Shown here one piece after another: positions 9,358 to 20,055 of a stretch of 64,000 bases of DNA. Every line of letters starts with the position of its first letter. The first letter of the stretch is position 1. This DNA comes from Verrucomicrobiaceae bacterium (GTDB taxonomy: Bacteria; Verrucomicrobiota; Verrucomicrobiia; Verrucomicrobiales; Verrucomicrobiaceae). The notes below the pieces were generated by a model. The model did no database searches and had not been told where the DNA came from. It saw nothing but the letters and a program-made list of their open reading frames with translations. Location: contig JAIBCL010000020.1 of the NCBI GenBank assembly GCA_019694165.1, positions 50,056 through 114,055 of the forward strand, in the 5' to 3' direction. The position numbers and the translations under genes are program-made.

Positions 9358-11826
9358 TTACCACGCTTTCCTCAGCTCCTTCCCGCCCACGCGCTCGTGC
9401 GGCAGCCAGAGGATGCCGGTGGCGGCGGGCTGGATGTTTTTCTTCACAGGCGTGAGCTTGACGGTTTCCAGCGCCATCGTGGCGGGGTCGTATTGATCGC
9501 GGATCTTTTGCGTTGCGTCGGCGATCTCCTTTTCCATCGCGTCCATGTCGGCCTTGAGCCGCTCGACGTCTTGTTCCGCCGTCGCCGCATCCTGGGATTC
9601 CTTCATGGCGCGTGACACGCTCGTGACGGATGAGCCGCGCATCAGCGTGCTCGCTGCCCCGAGGCCGCTCTTTCGGCCGAGCAGCGCGCCGAGAATGCTG
9701 CTGCCGACTTGCACGGCAGTGGCGATCTTTGCGCTCGTCGCCTGAGCTTTCTGCTGCTCGACCTTTGCCAAGGCCTTGGCGGCCTTGTCTTCGAGATCTT
9801 TCTGCTTCTTTGCGTACTTTGCGCGCAGTTCGTCGAGCATCTTGTCACGAATCTCACGTGCGGTCTGCGCGATGCGCACGCGGAAGTCGCCTGCGCTTTC
9901 GCCGGGGTTTGAGAAACTCTCAAGCACCGGGCTGCTGCTGACTTCGAGCGTGTGATTCGAATAGACCCAGTCAACGAAATCCTTCTCGATGCTGTTGTAG
10001 GTCTGCGACTTCATCGCCGCGCCGGGCAAGTCGCCAAACTCCGCGCCTTCGTCGGCTTCGCGAGCGAGTTTCGACAAATCGATGTCGCGCGGGATGTCGT
10101 AGAACTTGTCCCAGTTCACCTTCTGCTGCTCTTCGTCGATCTCGTTCACGAGCGTGACCGATGCGCGGCCGGTGATCTTCCGTTTCGCGTCGTCGTAGTT
10201 CACCGTCGCCGAGCGGATGAGCGCGGGCATGAAGCAGAGTCGATCAGCGGAGACGGCTTCCTTGCAAGGCATGAAGTACTCTTCCACGCCGTCGGGAAGC
10301 TTCGGCTTCACCGTGTTGCGCGGCGCGGCGCTCTCGCGTTGCGGCGGAAGGAAGCCGGAGTCCTCACCACCCGCGTCGGCAGCGGCAGCGCAGGCCGATT
10401 TGCGAAGCGGATCCATGAGCTTCTTCACCTGCGCTTTGGCGAGCGGGCCGCTGAGGTAGCTGAGTATCCAGCGCACCTGGAACACGACGGGATGATCCTC
10501 ATGCACGTTGTTCATGAGGAAAATGCGATTCCCGAGCGCCGAGAGCATGTTCTCCATCTGGCCACGATCAAACTTCGCGCCCGCGCTGCCGGCGGCGCCT
10601 TCGAGGCCATCGAGCACGCGCGCTTTGTCGCGCTCAGTCTGCAGGCGGCCGAGGAACCATGTGCCGATGTTCGAGAGCGCCTTGTAATCGAGATCGACCG
10701 GATTCTGCGTGCCGAGCAGGATGCCGAGGCCGAAGGCGCGCGCCTGCTTCAGCAGGATCATCATCGGCTTTTTCGACGGCGGATTCGCGGTCGGCGGCAG
10801 ATAGCCGAAGATTTCATCCATGTAGAAGAGAGCGCGCAGGCTCGTCGTGCCCTGCTGCGCGCGCATCCAGCCGAGAAGCTGGTTCATGAGCAGCGACACG
10901 AAGAACATGCGCTCGTTGTCATTGAGATGCGCGATGTTGAAGATGGTCACGCGCGGCTTGCCGTCCGCCGTGTAATACATGCGCTGGATGTTCAGCGGCT
11001 CGCCCTCGAGCCACGCGCTGAAGCCGGGCGATGCGAGCAAATTGTTCAGCTTCATCGCGATGTCGTTCCGCTGCTTCTCCGGGCAGAAGGTGTCGATATC
11101 GACGACGCCGATCTTGCGGATCGGCGGCTGCTGGATGTGGCGCACGAGATTCTCGAGCGACAAATTTTGGCCCTTCTTCCAGCAGTAGCTCACGATGTTC
11201 GAGAGCAGGATGTGCTCCGGCGATTGCACGGGATCCGCGTTCACGCCCATGAGGCCGAGCATCGACGACACGGTGCTGTCGATGCGATCCGCGAGCGTCT
11301 CCGCGTCATCCATCACCTCCGGCGGCGGACAATCGAGCGAGCTGAGGATCGACACCGACAATCCCGCGCTGCTGCCCGGCGTGTAGATCGCCATGTCCAC
11401 CGTCTCGCGCAGCTTCTTGATGCGGTCCGCGCTCTGGCCCCACTCGCTGAGACCCTTCTGCCACAGCGCCGCCTGTGCCGCCGAGAAATCATCCACGCTC
11501 TGCCCCTTGCGCCGTGCGTCGTCTTCATTCACCCAAGGTTTGAACTCGCCCGCGCTGAGATTCGGGAACTGCAGGAGAAAATTGCCAATGTCGCCCTTTG
11601 GATCGATCGCGATCACCGGGATGCCGTCGATGGCTGCTTCCTCGAGCAGCGCGAGGCAGAGGCCCGTCTTCCCCGATCCCGTCATGCCGAGCACCACGCC
11701 ATGCGTGACGAGGTCCTTCGAGTCGTACAGCACGAGGCCGTCTCCCGTTTGTTTTTTGGCGATGTCGTAATCGCGACCGAGGTAAAAGGTGCCGAGCTTC
11801 TCGTATTGATCCGGTGTGATGGCCAT
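9358..11826 (-). CDS. HerA/FtsK-superfamily ATP-binding protein with C-terminal coiled coil
   Basis: The 822-residue protein has a Walker A motif GMTGSGKTG (about 47-55), VIAIDPKGD, a Walker B-like ALFYMDEIFGYLPP and GILLGTQNPVDLDY, as in the DUF87/HerA-like ATPases that move DNA or other polymers through hexameric rings. The C-terminal 250 residues contain a long Lys/Glu/Ala coiled coil (RAKYAKKQKDLEDKAAKAL), a glycine-rich patch and a second coiled coil ending near the C-terminus. No NurA-like nuclease or other defence partner is adjacent. The role could be DNA handling or membrane-associated transport; the fold is clear, the function is not. Confidence 0.8.
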   Translation of the reverse strand: MAITPDQYEKLGTFYLGRDYDIAKKQTGDGLVLYDSKDLVTHGVVLGMTGSGKTGLCLALLEEAAIDGIPVIAIDPKGDIGNFLLQFPNLSAGEFKPWVNEDDARRKGQSVDDFSAAQAALWQKGLSEWGQSADRIKKLRETVDMAIYTPGSSAGLSVSILSSLDCPPPEVMDDAETLADRIDSTVSSMLGLMGVNADPVQSPEHILLSNIVSYCWKKGQNLSLENLVRHIQQPPIRKIGVVDIDTFCPEKQRNDIAMKLNNLLASPGFSAWLEGEPLNIQRMYYTADGKPRVTIFNIAHLNDNERMFFVSLLMNQLLGWMRAQQGTTSLRALFYMDEIFGYLPPTANPPSKKPMMILLKQARAFGLGILLGTQNPVDLDYKALSNIGTWFLGRLQTERDKARVLDGLEGAAGSAGAKFDRGQMENMLSALGNRIFLMNNVHEDHPVVFQVRWILSYLSGPLAKAQVKKLMDPLRKSACAAAADAGGEDSGFLPPQRESAAPRNTVKPKLPDGVEEYFMPCKEAVSADRLCFMPALIRSATVNYDDAKRKITGRASVTLVNEIDEEQQKVNWDKFYDIPRDIDLSKLAREADEGAEFGDLPGAAMKSQTYNSIEKDFVDWVYSNHTLEVSSSPVLESFSNPGESAGDFRVRIAQTAREIRDKMLDELRAKYAKKQKDLEDKAAKALAKVEQQKAQATSAKIATAVQVGSSILGALLGRKSGLGAASTLMRGSSVTSVSRAMKESQDAATAEQDVERLKADMDAMEKEIADATQKIRDQYDPATMALETVKLTPVKKNIQPAATGILWLPHERVGGKELRKAW

Positions 11827-12073
11827 GATGGTGGATGGTGGTGGTGTGGGTGAGAGCTGCGTTAGTTATTCCGACGCGCCGCGCGTTCACAAGGCAAAAA
11901 TGAAATGGCGGACAGGTGGATGAGACGCGCTTGGTCCCTCGCTGGTCGAAAAGTGAACAAGTTTGCAGTTTCTTGAAAGCAGAAGAATGATCGGAAGAAT
12001 ACAGCGCCATTCCTTTTCCTCCATTCGTCCGCCTGTCGGCTCCGGATTCGCCGGGTTGGAGTCAGGAGCGGCC

Positions 12074-12301
12074 GGTGTTCACAAGGCGAGGAACCTGCTG
12101 CGCCAGCCGCTGCTCGAGCGCGCCATCGGCGTGATTTACCGGCCCGAGACTGAGCGGCTCAGCCACTATTTCCACACGCGGCTGGCGGAGCAGTTCGACG
12201 CCGTGATTCACTTCGACGAGACGCGCGCCGTCGAGCCGCTGGAGCGCACCTCGCGCTGGGAGGCGGGCGAGGCACCGGAGACATTCCCTTTGGGATTCTG
12301 A
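12074..12301 (+). pseudogene. C-terminal remnant of an erythromycin esterase-like gene
   Basis: From residue [10 protein letters not shown] onward the frame reads like the extreme C-terminus of the erythromycin esterase family, with [32 protein letters not shown] and a closing ETFPLGF. Only about 75 residues remain of a protein normally several hundred long, and nothing of the catalytic part is present upstream. Its last 94 bp lie antisense to the end of the histidine-kinase gene. The match is from memory of the family pattern and was not searched. Confidence 0.6.
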
Positions 12302-15300
12302 GGCGGCAGGGGCAGGGAGCACACCACCTCGGTGCCGCCGCCTTTCCTGGCGCGCACCTCCAGCGTGCCGCCGATGATGTCCGCGCGGTAGCGCATGATG
12401 CGCAGGCCCATGCCGCCGTGCCGGTCGTTGGCAGGGTCGAAGCCGGAGCCATCGTCCGTGATGGCGAGTGTGAGCTTTCCGTCCCGCGCCGTGAGCTTGA
12501 TCTCGACGTGTGATGCCTTGCCGTGCTTCATGGCATTGGTCACGGACTCCTGGGCGATTCGGTGGAGGTTTGCCGCCACCGGACCGTCAAACGCGAACCC
12601 ACGCCCGCTGCACCTGAAGCGGCAGGGCACGCCGAAGATTTCCCGCGTCTTCTGTGCGAGGTCGCCGAGCGCCGCCGGCAGCCCGCCGGCCTCGACGCCC
12701 AGCGGATGCAGGCCGCGCGCGAGGGTGCGTGTGAGGGTGAGCGCGCGGCCCAGCGTGGTGGATATGGACTCGGCATTGCCGGCCTCCGGTGACGCCTGGG
12801 AGCGCAGGCTTCCGGCCAGTGCGCCGCTCATCAGCCAGGCGCCGGCGATCTGCTGGCCCAGGTCGTCGTGCAGGTCCTGGCCGATGCGCTGACGTTCGAG
12901 ATCGCTGATGGAGAGTATCTCTTGCTCGAGCCGGCGGCGTCCGGCCATTTCGTGTCGCAGGTGCTCATTGGCCTCCTGCAATGCGACGGTGCGCTCATGG
13001 ACGCGATGCTCCAGCTCCTCGTTCAGCCGGCGGATGGCCTGCTCGGCCCTCTTGCGCGCGGTGACGTCCCGCACGACGGCGCACACCAGCCGTCCTGTCA
13101 CCGTCTCCAGCGGGCTGAGGCTGATGTCGGCGGGGAACTCGCTGCCGTCCTTGCGCAGTGCGCGCAGTTCGCGGCCTTTTCCCATGTGGCGGGTGGCGGG
13201 CCGGGCCGTGAACTTCCGCCGTTCGGCGCTGTGAGCCTTGTGGAGGCCTGCGGGCACGAGTTTTTCCACCTTCGCGCCGATCAACTCGTCCCGCCTGAAA
13301 CCGAAAAGCCTCTCGGCCTGAGCGTTCACGATGCGGATGATGCCGCGTTGATCGACAATCACCATCGCGTCGGGCGCCGACTCGACCACGGTGCGGAAGC
13401 GTTCCTCCGCGAGCTTCACGGCCGTGATGTTCACATGCGCCACCACCATGCGACGGTCGCCCAACCCCCTGAAGGGGCTGACGTAGCCGGCGAACCACCG
13501 CTTCTCCGTCGGCGAGTGGCAGTCGTACTCCATCGAGAAGGCCTTCCGCTGTCCGGCGGCCACGGCGCGGACTCCGGCGGCGAAGCGCGCGGCGTCTTCC
13601 TTGCCCAGTCCATGCACATGATCGCATACGTCGAGATAGTTCACGCCGGGGGTCGTCTCGTGCTGCTTGTCGCCATTCGATCTGGCAAAGCGACGCCACG
13701 CCTGGTTCGTGTCGAGGATTGTGCCGTCGGCATCCAGCACGCACACGATGGCCGGGATGGCCTCCACCGTGGCACGCGCGAGGAGTTGTGACTGGCGCAG
13801 TTCTTCCTCGGCCTGCTTGCGGTCGGAGATGTCAAAGACGGTGCCGATCATGTGAAGCGGGCGCCCTTTGCGATCACGCACCACGCGGAAGGACTCCGCC
13901 AGCCAGTGATAGGAGCCATCCTTGCAGCGGAAGCGATACTCCAGCCGGCGCACCGGTTTGCCCGACTTCAGCGCCAGCTTGTGCGCGCGCTTCACATGGA
14001 AGACATCGGCGGGGTGGATAAACTCGAAAATCTTCTCCGGCGGATGCGCCATGATCTGCGCTGCGGTGAAGCCGGTGATGTCTTTAATCGCGGGGCTGAT
14101 GTAGTCGTAGCCGCCGGTTTGCAGATTCCGCCGGTAGCCGGCATCGACGGAGTGCTCCAGAACGTCGCGAAAGCGTGCCTCACTCTCGCGCAACGCCTGC
14201 TGTGCCTGCGCTCGCTGCAGGCCGGCCCAGGCACGCTCCGCGGCCTCTTCGACCAGCCGCACCTCTTCATCCTTCCAATGACGGACCTTCCGTTCTCCGA
14301 CGCCGAGCATGGCCACCAGTTTGCCTTCCGAGAAAATCGGCGTGGCTACGAAGGCTGCGAATCCCAACCCGGCAATGGCCTGTCGCTCGCTGGTGCTGCC
14401 TGACGATGCGTGCGCCAAGTCCCGCACGATGAACGACCGGCCTCTGCGCAGCGACCGCACGGTGGTGGCGAACTTGCCCAGGTGGTATCGTCCAGCGAGG
14501 CTCGGAGCGCCCTTGGCGGTGTAGTCGCGTTCCACCGTCGCGAACCCGTCATCGCCAAACGAGACGAGGCCGACGTGTGCGGCATCGAGATGCTCCCCGA
14601 CACTTCGCGTGATGGTGGCTTCCATCTCGACCGGGTCGGCGAGCGACCGCAGTGTGTCTGAAAGCCGGACGAGAAACGCCTGACGGCCCTCGCTGGCTCG
14701 CAGCTCCGCCTCGACGGCCCTGCGTTCCGTCACGTCGCTGATCATCGCCAGCCGCGCTCCGCGGCCCTGGAAGCGGATGGTACTGAAGGTCACAGCCACG
14801 TCGAAGACTGTGCCGTTCTTTTTCAAGTGCCTCCATTCACCCGCGAAGGCAATCCGTCTGCCACGTTGCGCTTTCAGAGCCTTCAACAACTTCGGCACCT
14901 CTTCCGGCGGGCGTACGTCCATGACCGTCAGGCGCAGGAACTCCTCGCGCGTCCAGCCGTAGTGATTCACCGCGGCATCATTGACGGCCAGGAAGCGCAG
15001 CGTGCGCTCGTCGTAGATCCACATCGGCGCGGGGTTGTCCTCGAAGGCGAGTTGATAATGTTCTTCGGCGAGCCGTCGCTCGGTCACATCGCTGACGATG
15101 CAGCGGTAGCGCCCGCCGGCCAGTTCTGATCCGTCAACGAGCCTCGTATCCAGTTGCGCGAAGAAGGTTTCGCCGTCCGCGCGACGCAACGGGACCTCGC
15201 ATGTGTGGCCGTCCGTCTGCTCCAGCACGGCGCGCTGATGGTCGAGAAAAATCCGCCGTCCACCGGGACCTACGAAGCGGCTGAAGCGCCTGCCCACGAT

Positions 15301-15573
15301 CGACTCCCCCGGCAGTCCGAGCAGCTCCGTCATGGTCGCGTTCACCCGCAGCACCGTGCCGCGGGCATCGACGGTCATGTAACCCGACGGCGCCGCGTCG
15401 TAGAGTTCCTGAAACAAGTCCAGATCGTGGCGCAGCCCCGCATTCTCCAACCGCAATTCGCGCACCAGTCGCTCGATCTGCTCGCGCGGCATGTGTGCGG
15501 GATCGTTCCGCATCCCGGCCGAAGGGCGCTCCGGCGCGCCCGGCTTCCAGTTCGTTTTTTCTCTGCCGCTCAT
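12208..15573 (-). CDS. Multi-PAS/GAF sensor histidine kinase, NarL/DesK (HisKA_3) type
   Basis: The 1121-residue protein has no obvious membrane segment and is likely cytoplasmic. In order it has PAS1 (about 50-170), PAS2 (172-290), a GAF-like domain (300-460), PAS3 (470-590, with [19 protein letters not shown]), PAS4 (600-720), PAS5 (722-845), a HisKA_3 dimerisation domain with the phospho-acceptor His in [15 protein letters not shown] (about 900), and an HATPase domain with [10 protein letters not shown] and DDGSGFD. Kinases of this class usually pair with a LuxR-type response regulator; none is adjacent. The last ~35 residues extend past the usual end of the ATPase domain and are encoded antisense to the esterase remnant, suggesting the original stop was lost. 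Confidence 0.9.
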   Translation of the reverse strand: MSGREKTNWKPGAPERPSAGMRNDPAHMPREQIERLVRELRLENAGLRHDLDLFQELYDAAPSGYMTVDARGTVLRVNATMTELLGLPGESIVGRRFSRFVGPGGRRIFLDHQRAVLEQTDGHTCEVPLRRADGETFFAQLDTRLVDGSELAGGRYRCIVSDVTERRLAEEHYQLAFEDNPAPMWIYDERTLRFLAVNDAAVNHYGWTREEFLRLTVMDVRPPEEVPKLLKALKAQRGRRIAFAGEWRHLKKNGTVFDVAVTFSTIRFQGRGARLAMISDVTERRAVEAELRASEGRQAFLVRLSDTLRSLADPVEMEATITRSVGEHLDAAHVGLVSFGDDGFATVERDYTAKGAPSLAGRYHLGKFATTVRSLRRGRSFIVRDLAHASSGSTSERQAIAGLGFAAFVATPIFSEGKLVAMLGVGERKVRHWKDEEVRLVEEAAERAWAGLQRAQAQQALRESEARFRDVLEHSVDAGYRRNLQTGGYDYISPAIKDITGFTAAQIMAHPPEKIFEFIHPADVFHVKRAHKLALKSGKPVRRLEYRFRCKDGSYHWLAESFRVVRDRKGRPLHMIGTVFDISDRKQAEEELRQSQLLARATVEAIPAIVCVLDADGTILDTNQAWRRFARSNGDKQHETTPGVNYLDVCDHVHGLGKEDAARFAAGVRAVAAGQRKAFSMEYDCHSPTEKRWFAGYVSPFRGLGDRRMVVAHVNITAVKLAEERFRTVVESAPDAMVIVDQRGIIRIVNAQAERLFGFRRDELIGAKVEKLVPAGLHKAHSAERRKFTARPATRHMGKGRELRALRKDGSEFPADISLSPLETVTGRLVCAVVRDVTARKRAEQAIRRLNEELEHRVHERTVALQEANEHLRHEMAGRRRLEQEILSISDLERQRIGQDLHDDLGQQIAGAWLMSGALAGSLRSQASPEAGNAESISTTLGRALTLTRTLARGLHPLGVEAGGLPAALGDLAQKTREIFGVPCRFRCSGRGFAFDGPVAANLHRIAQESVTNAMKHGKASHVEIKLTARDGKLTLAITDDGSGFDPANDRHGGMGLRIMRYRADIIGGTLEVRARKGGGTEVVCSLPLPPQNPKGNVSGASPASQREVRSSGSTARVSSK

Positions 15574-15893
15574 GGAGATAGTCTTGTCACGGACACTAAC
15601 GGAAGACCTGGCTCATTTCCCACCGCGGCCGGTCACCAACCACGGGGTTCTTCCGTTTTGCCTCTCATCATGAAGATACGCGGCGGATGCGCAAACACAG
15701 CAGATGCCCGGTGCCTCTCAGCCATCCGCTGACGTCATGCGGCTCTGTGGCTGAGTTCGTCGCACGCTGCGGTCGGTCTCCCACGCCTGTGCTTCGTATG
15801 CCCGGACGCTGAGGACTGCGCGCTGAGCGTGATGCTCAGTGAATACCAGTCTCGCTGTGCGTATGTCGTGCATGTTGTATTGGTTTTGCCCCA

Positions 15894-18626
15894 ATGAAAC
15901 TGCCGCCCACAGCCACTCCCGCCATCTGGCACACACTGCCGGAGGACGACATCTGCCAGCGCCTGGCCACCACGCGCACGGGCCTCTGTGCCGCGGAGGC
16001 GGCGCGCCGTCTCGCCGAGCACGGGCCGAATGAGATTCAGGAAACGAAACCGATCAGCCGCTTTGCGATCTTCGTGCGGCAGTTCACCAGCCTCATCGTG
16101 TGGCTGCTCATCATTGCGGCGGTTGTCGCAGGTGCGCTGGGCGAGATGGTGGATGCCATCGCCATCCTCGCCATCGTCGTGCTCAACGGCGTCATCGGCT
16201 TCTACCAGGAATACAAGGCGGAGCAAAGCATCGCCGCGCTGCGCAAGATGACCGCGCCGCAGGCTCGTGTGCGGCGCGATGGCCGCGCGTTCATCGTGCC
16301 CGCCACGCAGCTCGTGCCGGGCGACGTGCTCGAAATCGAAGCAGGCGATCTCGTCGCCGCTGATGCGCGACTCGTGAATGCGACGTCGTTGCGCTGCATC
16401 GAGGCGGCGCTCACCGGCGAGTCGGAGGCCGTGGACAAACTCGCCACGGTGCTCGGCGATGCGGAGCTGCCGCTCGGCGATCTCGCGAACATGCTCTTCA
16501 AAGGCACCAGCGTCGCCGCCGGACAAGGCGAGGCCATCGTCGTCGCCACCGGCATGAGCACGGAGCTGGGCCGCATCGCCGGCTTGATCGAGCAAGCAGG
16601 TGCGGGCGAGCGCACGCCGTTGCAGGAAAAGCTGGAGGCGTTTGGCCGCGTGCTCGTGTGGGCATCGCTTGGCATCGTCGCGCTGCTCTTCGTGCTCGGT
16701 CTGCTGCGCGGCATGGGTTTGCTGGAGATGTTCATGACCTCGGTCAGCCTCGCCGTCGCTGCCGTGCCGGAGGGCATGCCCGCGGTGGTGACCATCGCGC
16801 TCGCGCTCGGTGTCATGCGCATGTCGCGCCGCCGCGCGCTCGTGCGCAAGCTGCCCGCCGTCGAGACGCTCGGCTCCACGAATGTCATCTGCACCGACAA
16901 GACCGGCACGCTTACCGTCGGCGACATGACGGTGCGCGAGCTTTTCGTGGACGGACAAACTTACGCCGTCACCGGCGAAGGCTACGGACCGCACGGCGAG
17001 ATTCTCATCGAAGGCCGCGCGACCGGCGCCGAGCACGCGGAGGAATTGCTCGAACTGGCCACCACGCTGCTCGCCGCGAACAACGCGCAGCTCGTGCTCG
17101 AGGACGGCGCGTGGAAGGTCATTGGCGATCCCACCGAAGGCGCGATGCGCGTGGCCGGGCACAAAGCCGGCGGCGTCTCCGACGACGTGGAGCGCGAGCT
17201 GCCGAAGCACCATGAGATCCCCTTCGACTCCGACCGCAAACGCCGCACCGTCGTGCGCATCATGCCGCAGGGACACCTGCGCGCGTTTGTGAATGGAGCG
17301 CCCGATGTGCTGCTGCGCCGCTGCACGAAACTCTACACCGATAAAGGCATCGTGCCGCTCGACGACGCAAGACGCACCCAGATCAAGCTGCAAAACGAAG
17401 CGATGGCCGCGCGCGCGCTACGCGTGCTCGGCGCAGCCTATCGCGATCTGCCGCACGGCACCGTGGCGCACGACATCACGGACGATCACGAGCAGGATCT
17501 CGTCTTCGTCGGCCTCGCCGGCATGTATGACCCGCCACGGCCCGAAGCCAAGAAAGCCGTGGCGCGCTGCCATGATGCCGGCATCCGCGTCGTGATGATC
17601 ACCGGCGATCATCCGCACACTGCGCTCGCCATTGCCCGCGAACTCGGCATCGCCGCCCCGGATGACACCGTGGTCAGCGGCGCGGAGCTAAACAAGATGA
17701 GCGACGATGATCTGCGCACGCGCGCGCCGCACATCGGCGTGTATGCCCGCGTCACCGCCGAGCACAAGCTGCGCATCGTGCACGCATGGAAAGCGAACAA
17801 CGCCGTGGTCGCGATGACCGGCGATGGCGTGAACGACGCACCCGCATTGAAGGGGGCCGACATCGGCATCGCCATGGGCATCAAAGGCACCGAGGTCACC
17901 AAGCAGGCGTCCGACATGATCGTGACCGACGACAACTTCGCCAGCATCGTCGCCGCCGTGGAGCAGGGCCGCGGCATCTACGACAACATCCGCAAGACGC
18001 TGCAATACCTGCTTGCCAGCAACTCCGCCGAACTGCTGCTGATGACCTTGTGCATCGTCATCGGCCTCCCCGCGCCGCTCCTGCCGATCCATCTGCTGTG
18101 GATCAATCTCGTCACCGACGGCCTGCCCGCGCTCTGCCTCGCCACCGATGCCATCGACCCCGACGTCATGCGCCGCCGGCCGCGCGCCCGCACCGAGGGC
18201 ATGATGGATCGCGCATTTCTCGTGCGCATGGTGATCGGCGACATCGCCACGGTCACGGTTTGCTTTGGCATCTTCATCTGGGCGCGGCACACCAGCGGCC
18301 TCGACGTCGCGCGCTCGATGACCTTCACCGCCCTGGCGTTTTGCGAGCTGTGCAAATCCTTCAGCTTCCGCAGTGAGACAAAGCCGCTCTGGAAGTTGTG
18401 CTTCCGCTCGAATCTCCAGCTTCCGCTCGTCGTCGCCGCGTCGTTCGCGCTGCAACTGATGCTGCACCACGTGCCCGTGCTCAGCCGCTTGCTCGGCACT
18501 GTAGTGCCGGAATGGCACGAGCGCTGGCTGTTGCTCGGCGCGGGCCTGATTCCCTTTGCCGCGCTCGAACTGTTCAAAGTGTTCCGTCACAAGCCGGCTC
18601 CAATGTCTGCAAGCATTGCCGCTTGA
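15894..18626 (+). CDS. P2-type cation-transporting ATPase (Ca2+-ATPase-like)
   Basis: The 910-residue protein shows the full P-type layout: cytoplasmic N-terminus, TM1-2 (about 53-95), actuator domain with TGES (about 175), TM3-4 with PEGMPAVVT, phosphorylation motif DKTGTLT (about 333), hinge TGDGVNDAPALKGADIGIAMG (about 641) and six more helices. The M4 PEG(M)P and M6 NLVTDGLPALCLA motifs fit the P2 group that moves Ca2+, with Mn2+ or Na+ also possible. It is followed 32 bp later by a putative Na+/H+ antiporter gene, hinting at joint ion homeostasis. The substrate cannot be fixed from sequence alone. Confidence 0.93.
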   Translation: MKLPPTATPAIWHTLPEDDICQRLATTRTGLCAAEAARRLAEHGPNEIQETKPISRFAIFVRQFTSLIVWLLIIAAVVAGALGEMVDAIAILAIVVLNGVIGFYQEYKAEQSIAALRKMTAPQARVRRDGRAFIVPATQLVPGDVLEIEAGDLVAADARLVNATSLRCIEAALTGESEAVDKLATVLGDAELPLGDLANMLFKGTSVAAGQGEAIVVATGMSTELGRIAGLIEQAGAGERTPLQEKLEAFGRVLVWASLGIVALLFVLGLLRGMGLLEMFMTSVSLAVAAVPEGMPAVVTIALALGVMRMSRRRALVRKLPAVETLGSTNVICTDKTGTLTVGDMTVRELFVDGQTYAVTGEGYGPHGEILIEGRATGAEHAEELLELATTLLAANNAQLVLEDGAWKVIGDPTEGAMRVAGHKAGGVSDDVERELPKHHEIPFDSDRKRRTVVRIMPQGHLRAFVNGAPDVLLRRCTKLYTDKGIVPLDDARRTQIKLQNEAMAARALRVLGAAYRDLPHGTVAHDITDDHEQDLVFVGLAGMYDPPRPEAKKAVARCHDAGIRVVMITGDHPHTALAIARELGIAAPDDTVVSGAELNKMSDDDLRTRAPHIGVYARVTAEHKLRIVHAWKANNAVVAMTGDGVNDAPALKGADIGIAMGIKGTEVTKQASDMIVTDDNFASIVAAVEQGRGIYDNIRKTLQYLLASNSAELLLMTLCIVIGLPAPLLPIHLLWINLVTDGLPALCLATDAIDPDVMRRRPRARTEGMMDRAFLVRMVIGDIATVTVCFGIFIWARHTSGLDVARSMTFTALAFCELCKSFSFRSETKPLWKLCFRSNLQLPLVVAASFALQLMLHHVPVLSRLLGTVVPEWHERWLLLGAGLIPFAALELFKVFRHKPAPMSASIAA

Positions 18627-18658
18627 TCCTGAATACGATTTGCCGCCAAGTTCAGGCC

Positions 18659-19936
18659 ATGCCCGCTGCAACCTCCATTGAAATACTCGCCACCGTGTTC
18701 TTCGGGCTGGCGGTGCTGCACACGTTTGCGGTGAAACGCTTCGCACACTGGGCGCACCTTCAGCCTCCGGGATCGGTGCGGGAGAACGTGCTGCATTTCC
18801 TCGCAGAGACGGAGGTGGTGCTCGGCATCTGGGCGGCGGCTTTGTTTCTCGGCATCGCGGTGCTGAGAGGCTCGATGCACGCGGCGGTGGAGCACATCGA
18901 GCATTTGAACTTCACCGAGCCGAAGTTCGTGTTCGTCGTGATGGTCGTCGCGGCCACGAAGCCGGTGGTCATGCTGGCGGAGCGGTTGATCGGACTCGCT
19001 GCGCGTTTGATCCCGATGAGTGAAAGCGTGTCGTTCTATCTCGCGGCGCTGATCCTCGGACCGCTGCTCGGCTCGTTCATCACCGAGCCGGCGGCGATGA
19101 CGCTGCTCGCGCTGGTTCTGAAGCGCCGCTACTTCGACCGCGGCATCAGCACGCGGCTCGCCTACGCCACGCTGGGCCTGCTGTTTGTGAATGTGTCCAT
19201 CGGCGGCACGCTCACCCACTTCGCCGCGCCGCCAGTGCTCATGGTCGCAGCCACGTGGCACTGGGACACGGCGTTCATGTTCGAGCACTTTGGCTGGCGC
19301 GCGGCATCGGCCTGCGCGGTCTCATCCGTGCTGACCGTGCTGGCTTTCCGAAAGGAACTCGCCGCGCTGCCCGTCGATCCCGCGCCGGCCGATCGCGTGC
19401 CAGGGTGGTTGACACTGATCCACCTGGTGTCGCTCGCGATGGTGGTGTTCTTCGCGCATCATCCCGATGTGTTCTTCGGCGTGTTCGTGTTGTTCCTCGG
19501 CGTGGTAACCGCCACAAAGGAATCTCAGGACGCGCTGAAGCTGCGGGAAGGTCTGCTCGTGGGCTTCTTCCTTGCGGGACTCGTCACGCTCGGCTCGCTG
19601 CAGACATGGTGGCTCAAACCGCTGATCACCAGCCTGAATGGCACCGCATTGTTCTTCGGTGCCACGGGCCTAACCGCCGTCACCGACAACGCCGCGCTCA
19701 CCTACCTGGGCTCGCTCGTCGATGGCATCTCGCCCGCGCTGCAATACGCGCTCGTCGCCGGCGCGGTGACCGGCGGCGGACTTACTGTGATCGCGAATGC
19801 GCCGAATCCGGCTGGCGTCGGCATCTTGCAGGATGCGAAGGTCTTCGCCGGCGAAGGCATCAGCCCGCTCGGCCTTTTCACCGGCGCGCTCATGCCCACC
19901 GTGGTGGCGATGGTGTTCTTCTGGTTTGTTGTGTAA
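18659..19936 (+). CDS. Putative Na+/H+ antiporter (PF07399-like)
   Basis: The 425-residue protein has about eleven hydrophobic helices and patterns such as ETEVVLGIWAAALF, GPLLGSFITEPAAMTLLALVL and TAVTDNAALTYLGSLVDG, which fit the 'putative Na+/H+ antiporter' family. Acidic residues within helices (ITEPA, TDNAA) are candidates for ion binding. The ATG at 18659 gives the normal family start; a longer reading from 18398 would overlap the ATPase gene and is rejected. It probably shares a transcript with the upstream P-type ATPase. Confidence 0.85.
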   Translation: MPAATSIEILATVFFGLAVLHTFAVKRFAHWAHLQPPGSVRENVLHFLAETEVVLGIWAAALFLGIAVLRGSMHAAVEHIEHLNFTEPKFVFVVMVVAATKPVVMLAERLIGLAARLIPMSESVSFYLAALILGPLLGSFITEPAAMTLLALVLKRRYFDRGISTRLAYATLGLLFVNVSIGGTLTHFAAPPVLMVAATWHWDTAFMFEHFGWRAASACAVSSVLTVLAFRKELAALPVDPAPADRVPGWLTLIHLVSLAMVVFFAHHPDVFFGVFVLFLGVVTATKESQDALKLREGLLVGFFLAGLVTLGSLQTWWLKPLITSLNGTALFFGATGLTAVTDNAALTYLGSLVDGISPALQYALVAGAVTGGGLTVIANAPNPAGVGILQDAKVFAGEGISPLGLFTGALMPTVVAMVFFWFVV

Positions 19937-20055
19937 CGCTGTGACGCGCCGCTGGCCGTTGTCGTTGGATCAGCCATTGGATGAGGCCACATGAGCCACG
20001 GGAGGAGCGGTTCTCGGATTGCGTTCGCCGGCACACGATCCGACGCTCAAACGCA

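Noticed and set aside
9952..11853. 633-residue plus-strand frame opposite the HerA-like gene
   Set aside because: Composition typical of antisense frames and no recognisable motif.
15735..17393. 552-residue minus-strand frame opposite the cation ATPase
   Set aside because: Arg/His-rich with no domain; a shadow of the high-GC ATPase gene.
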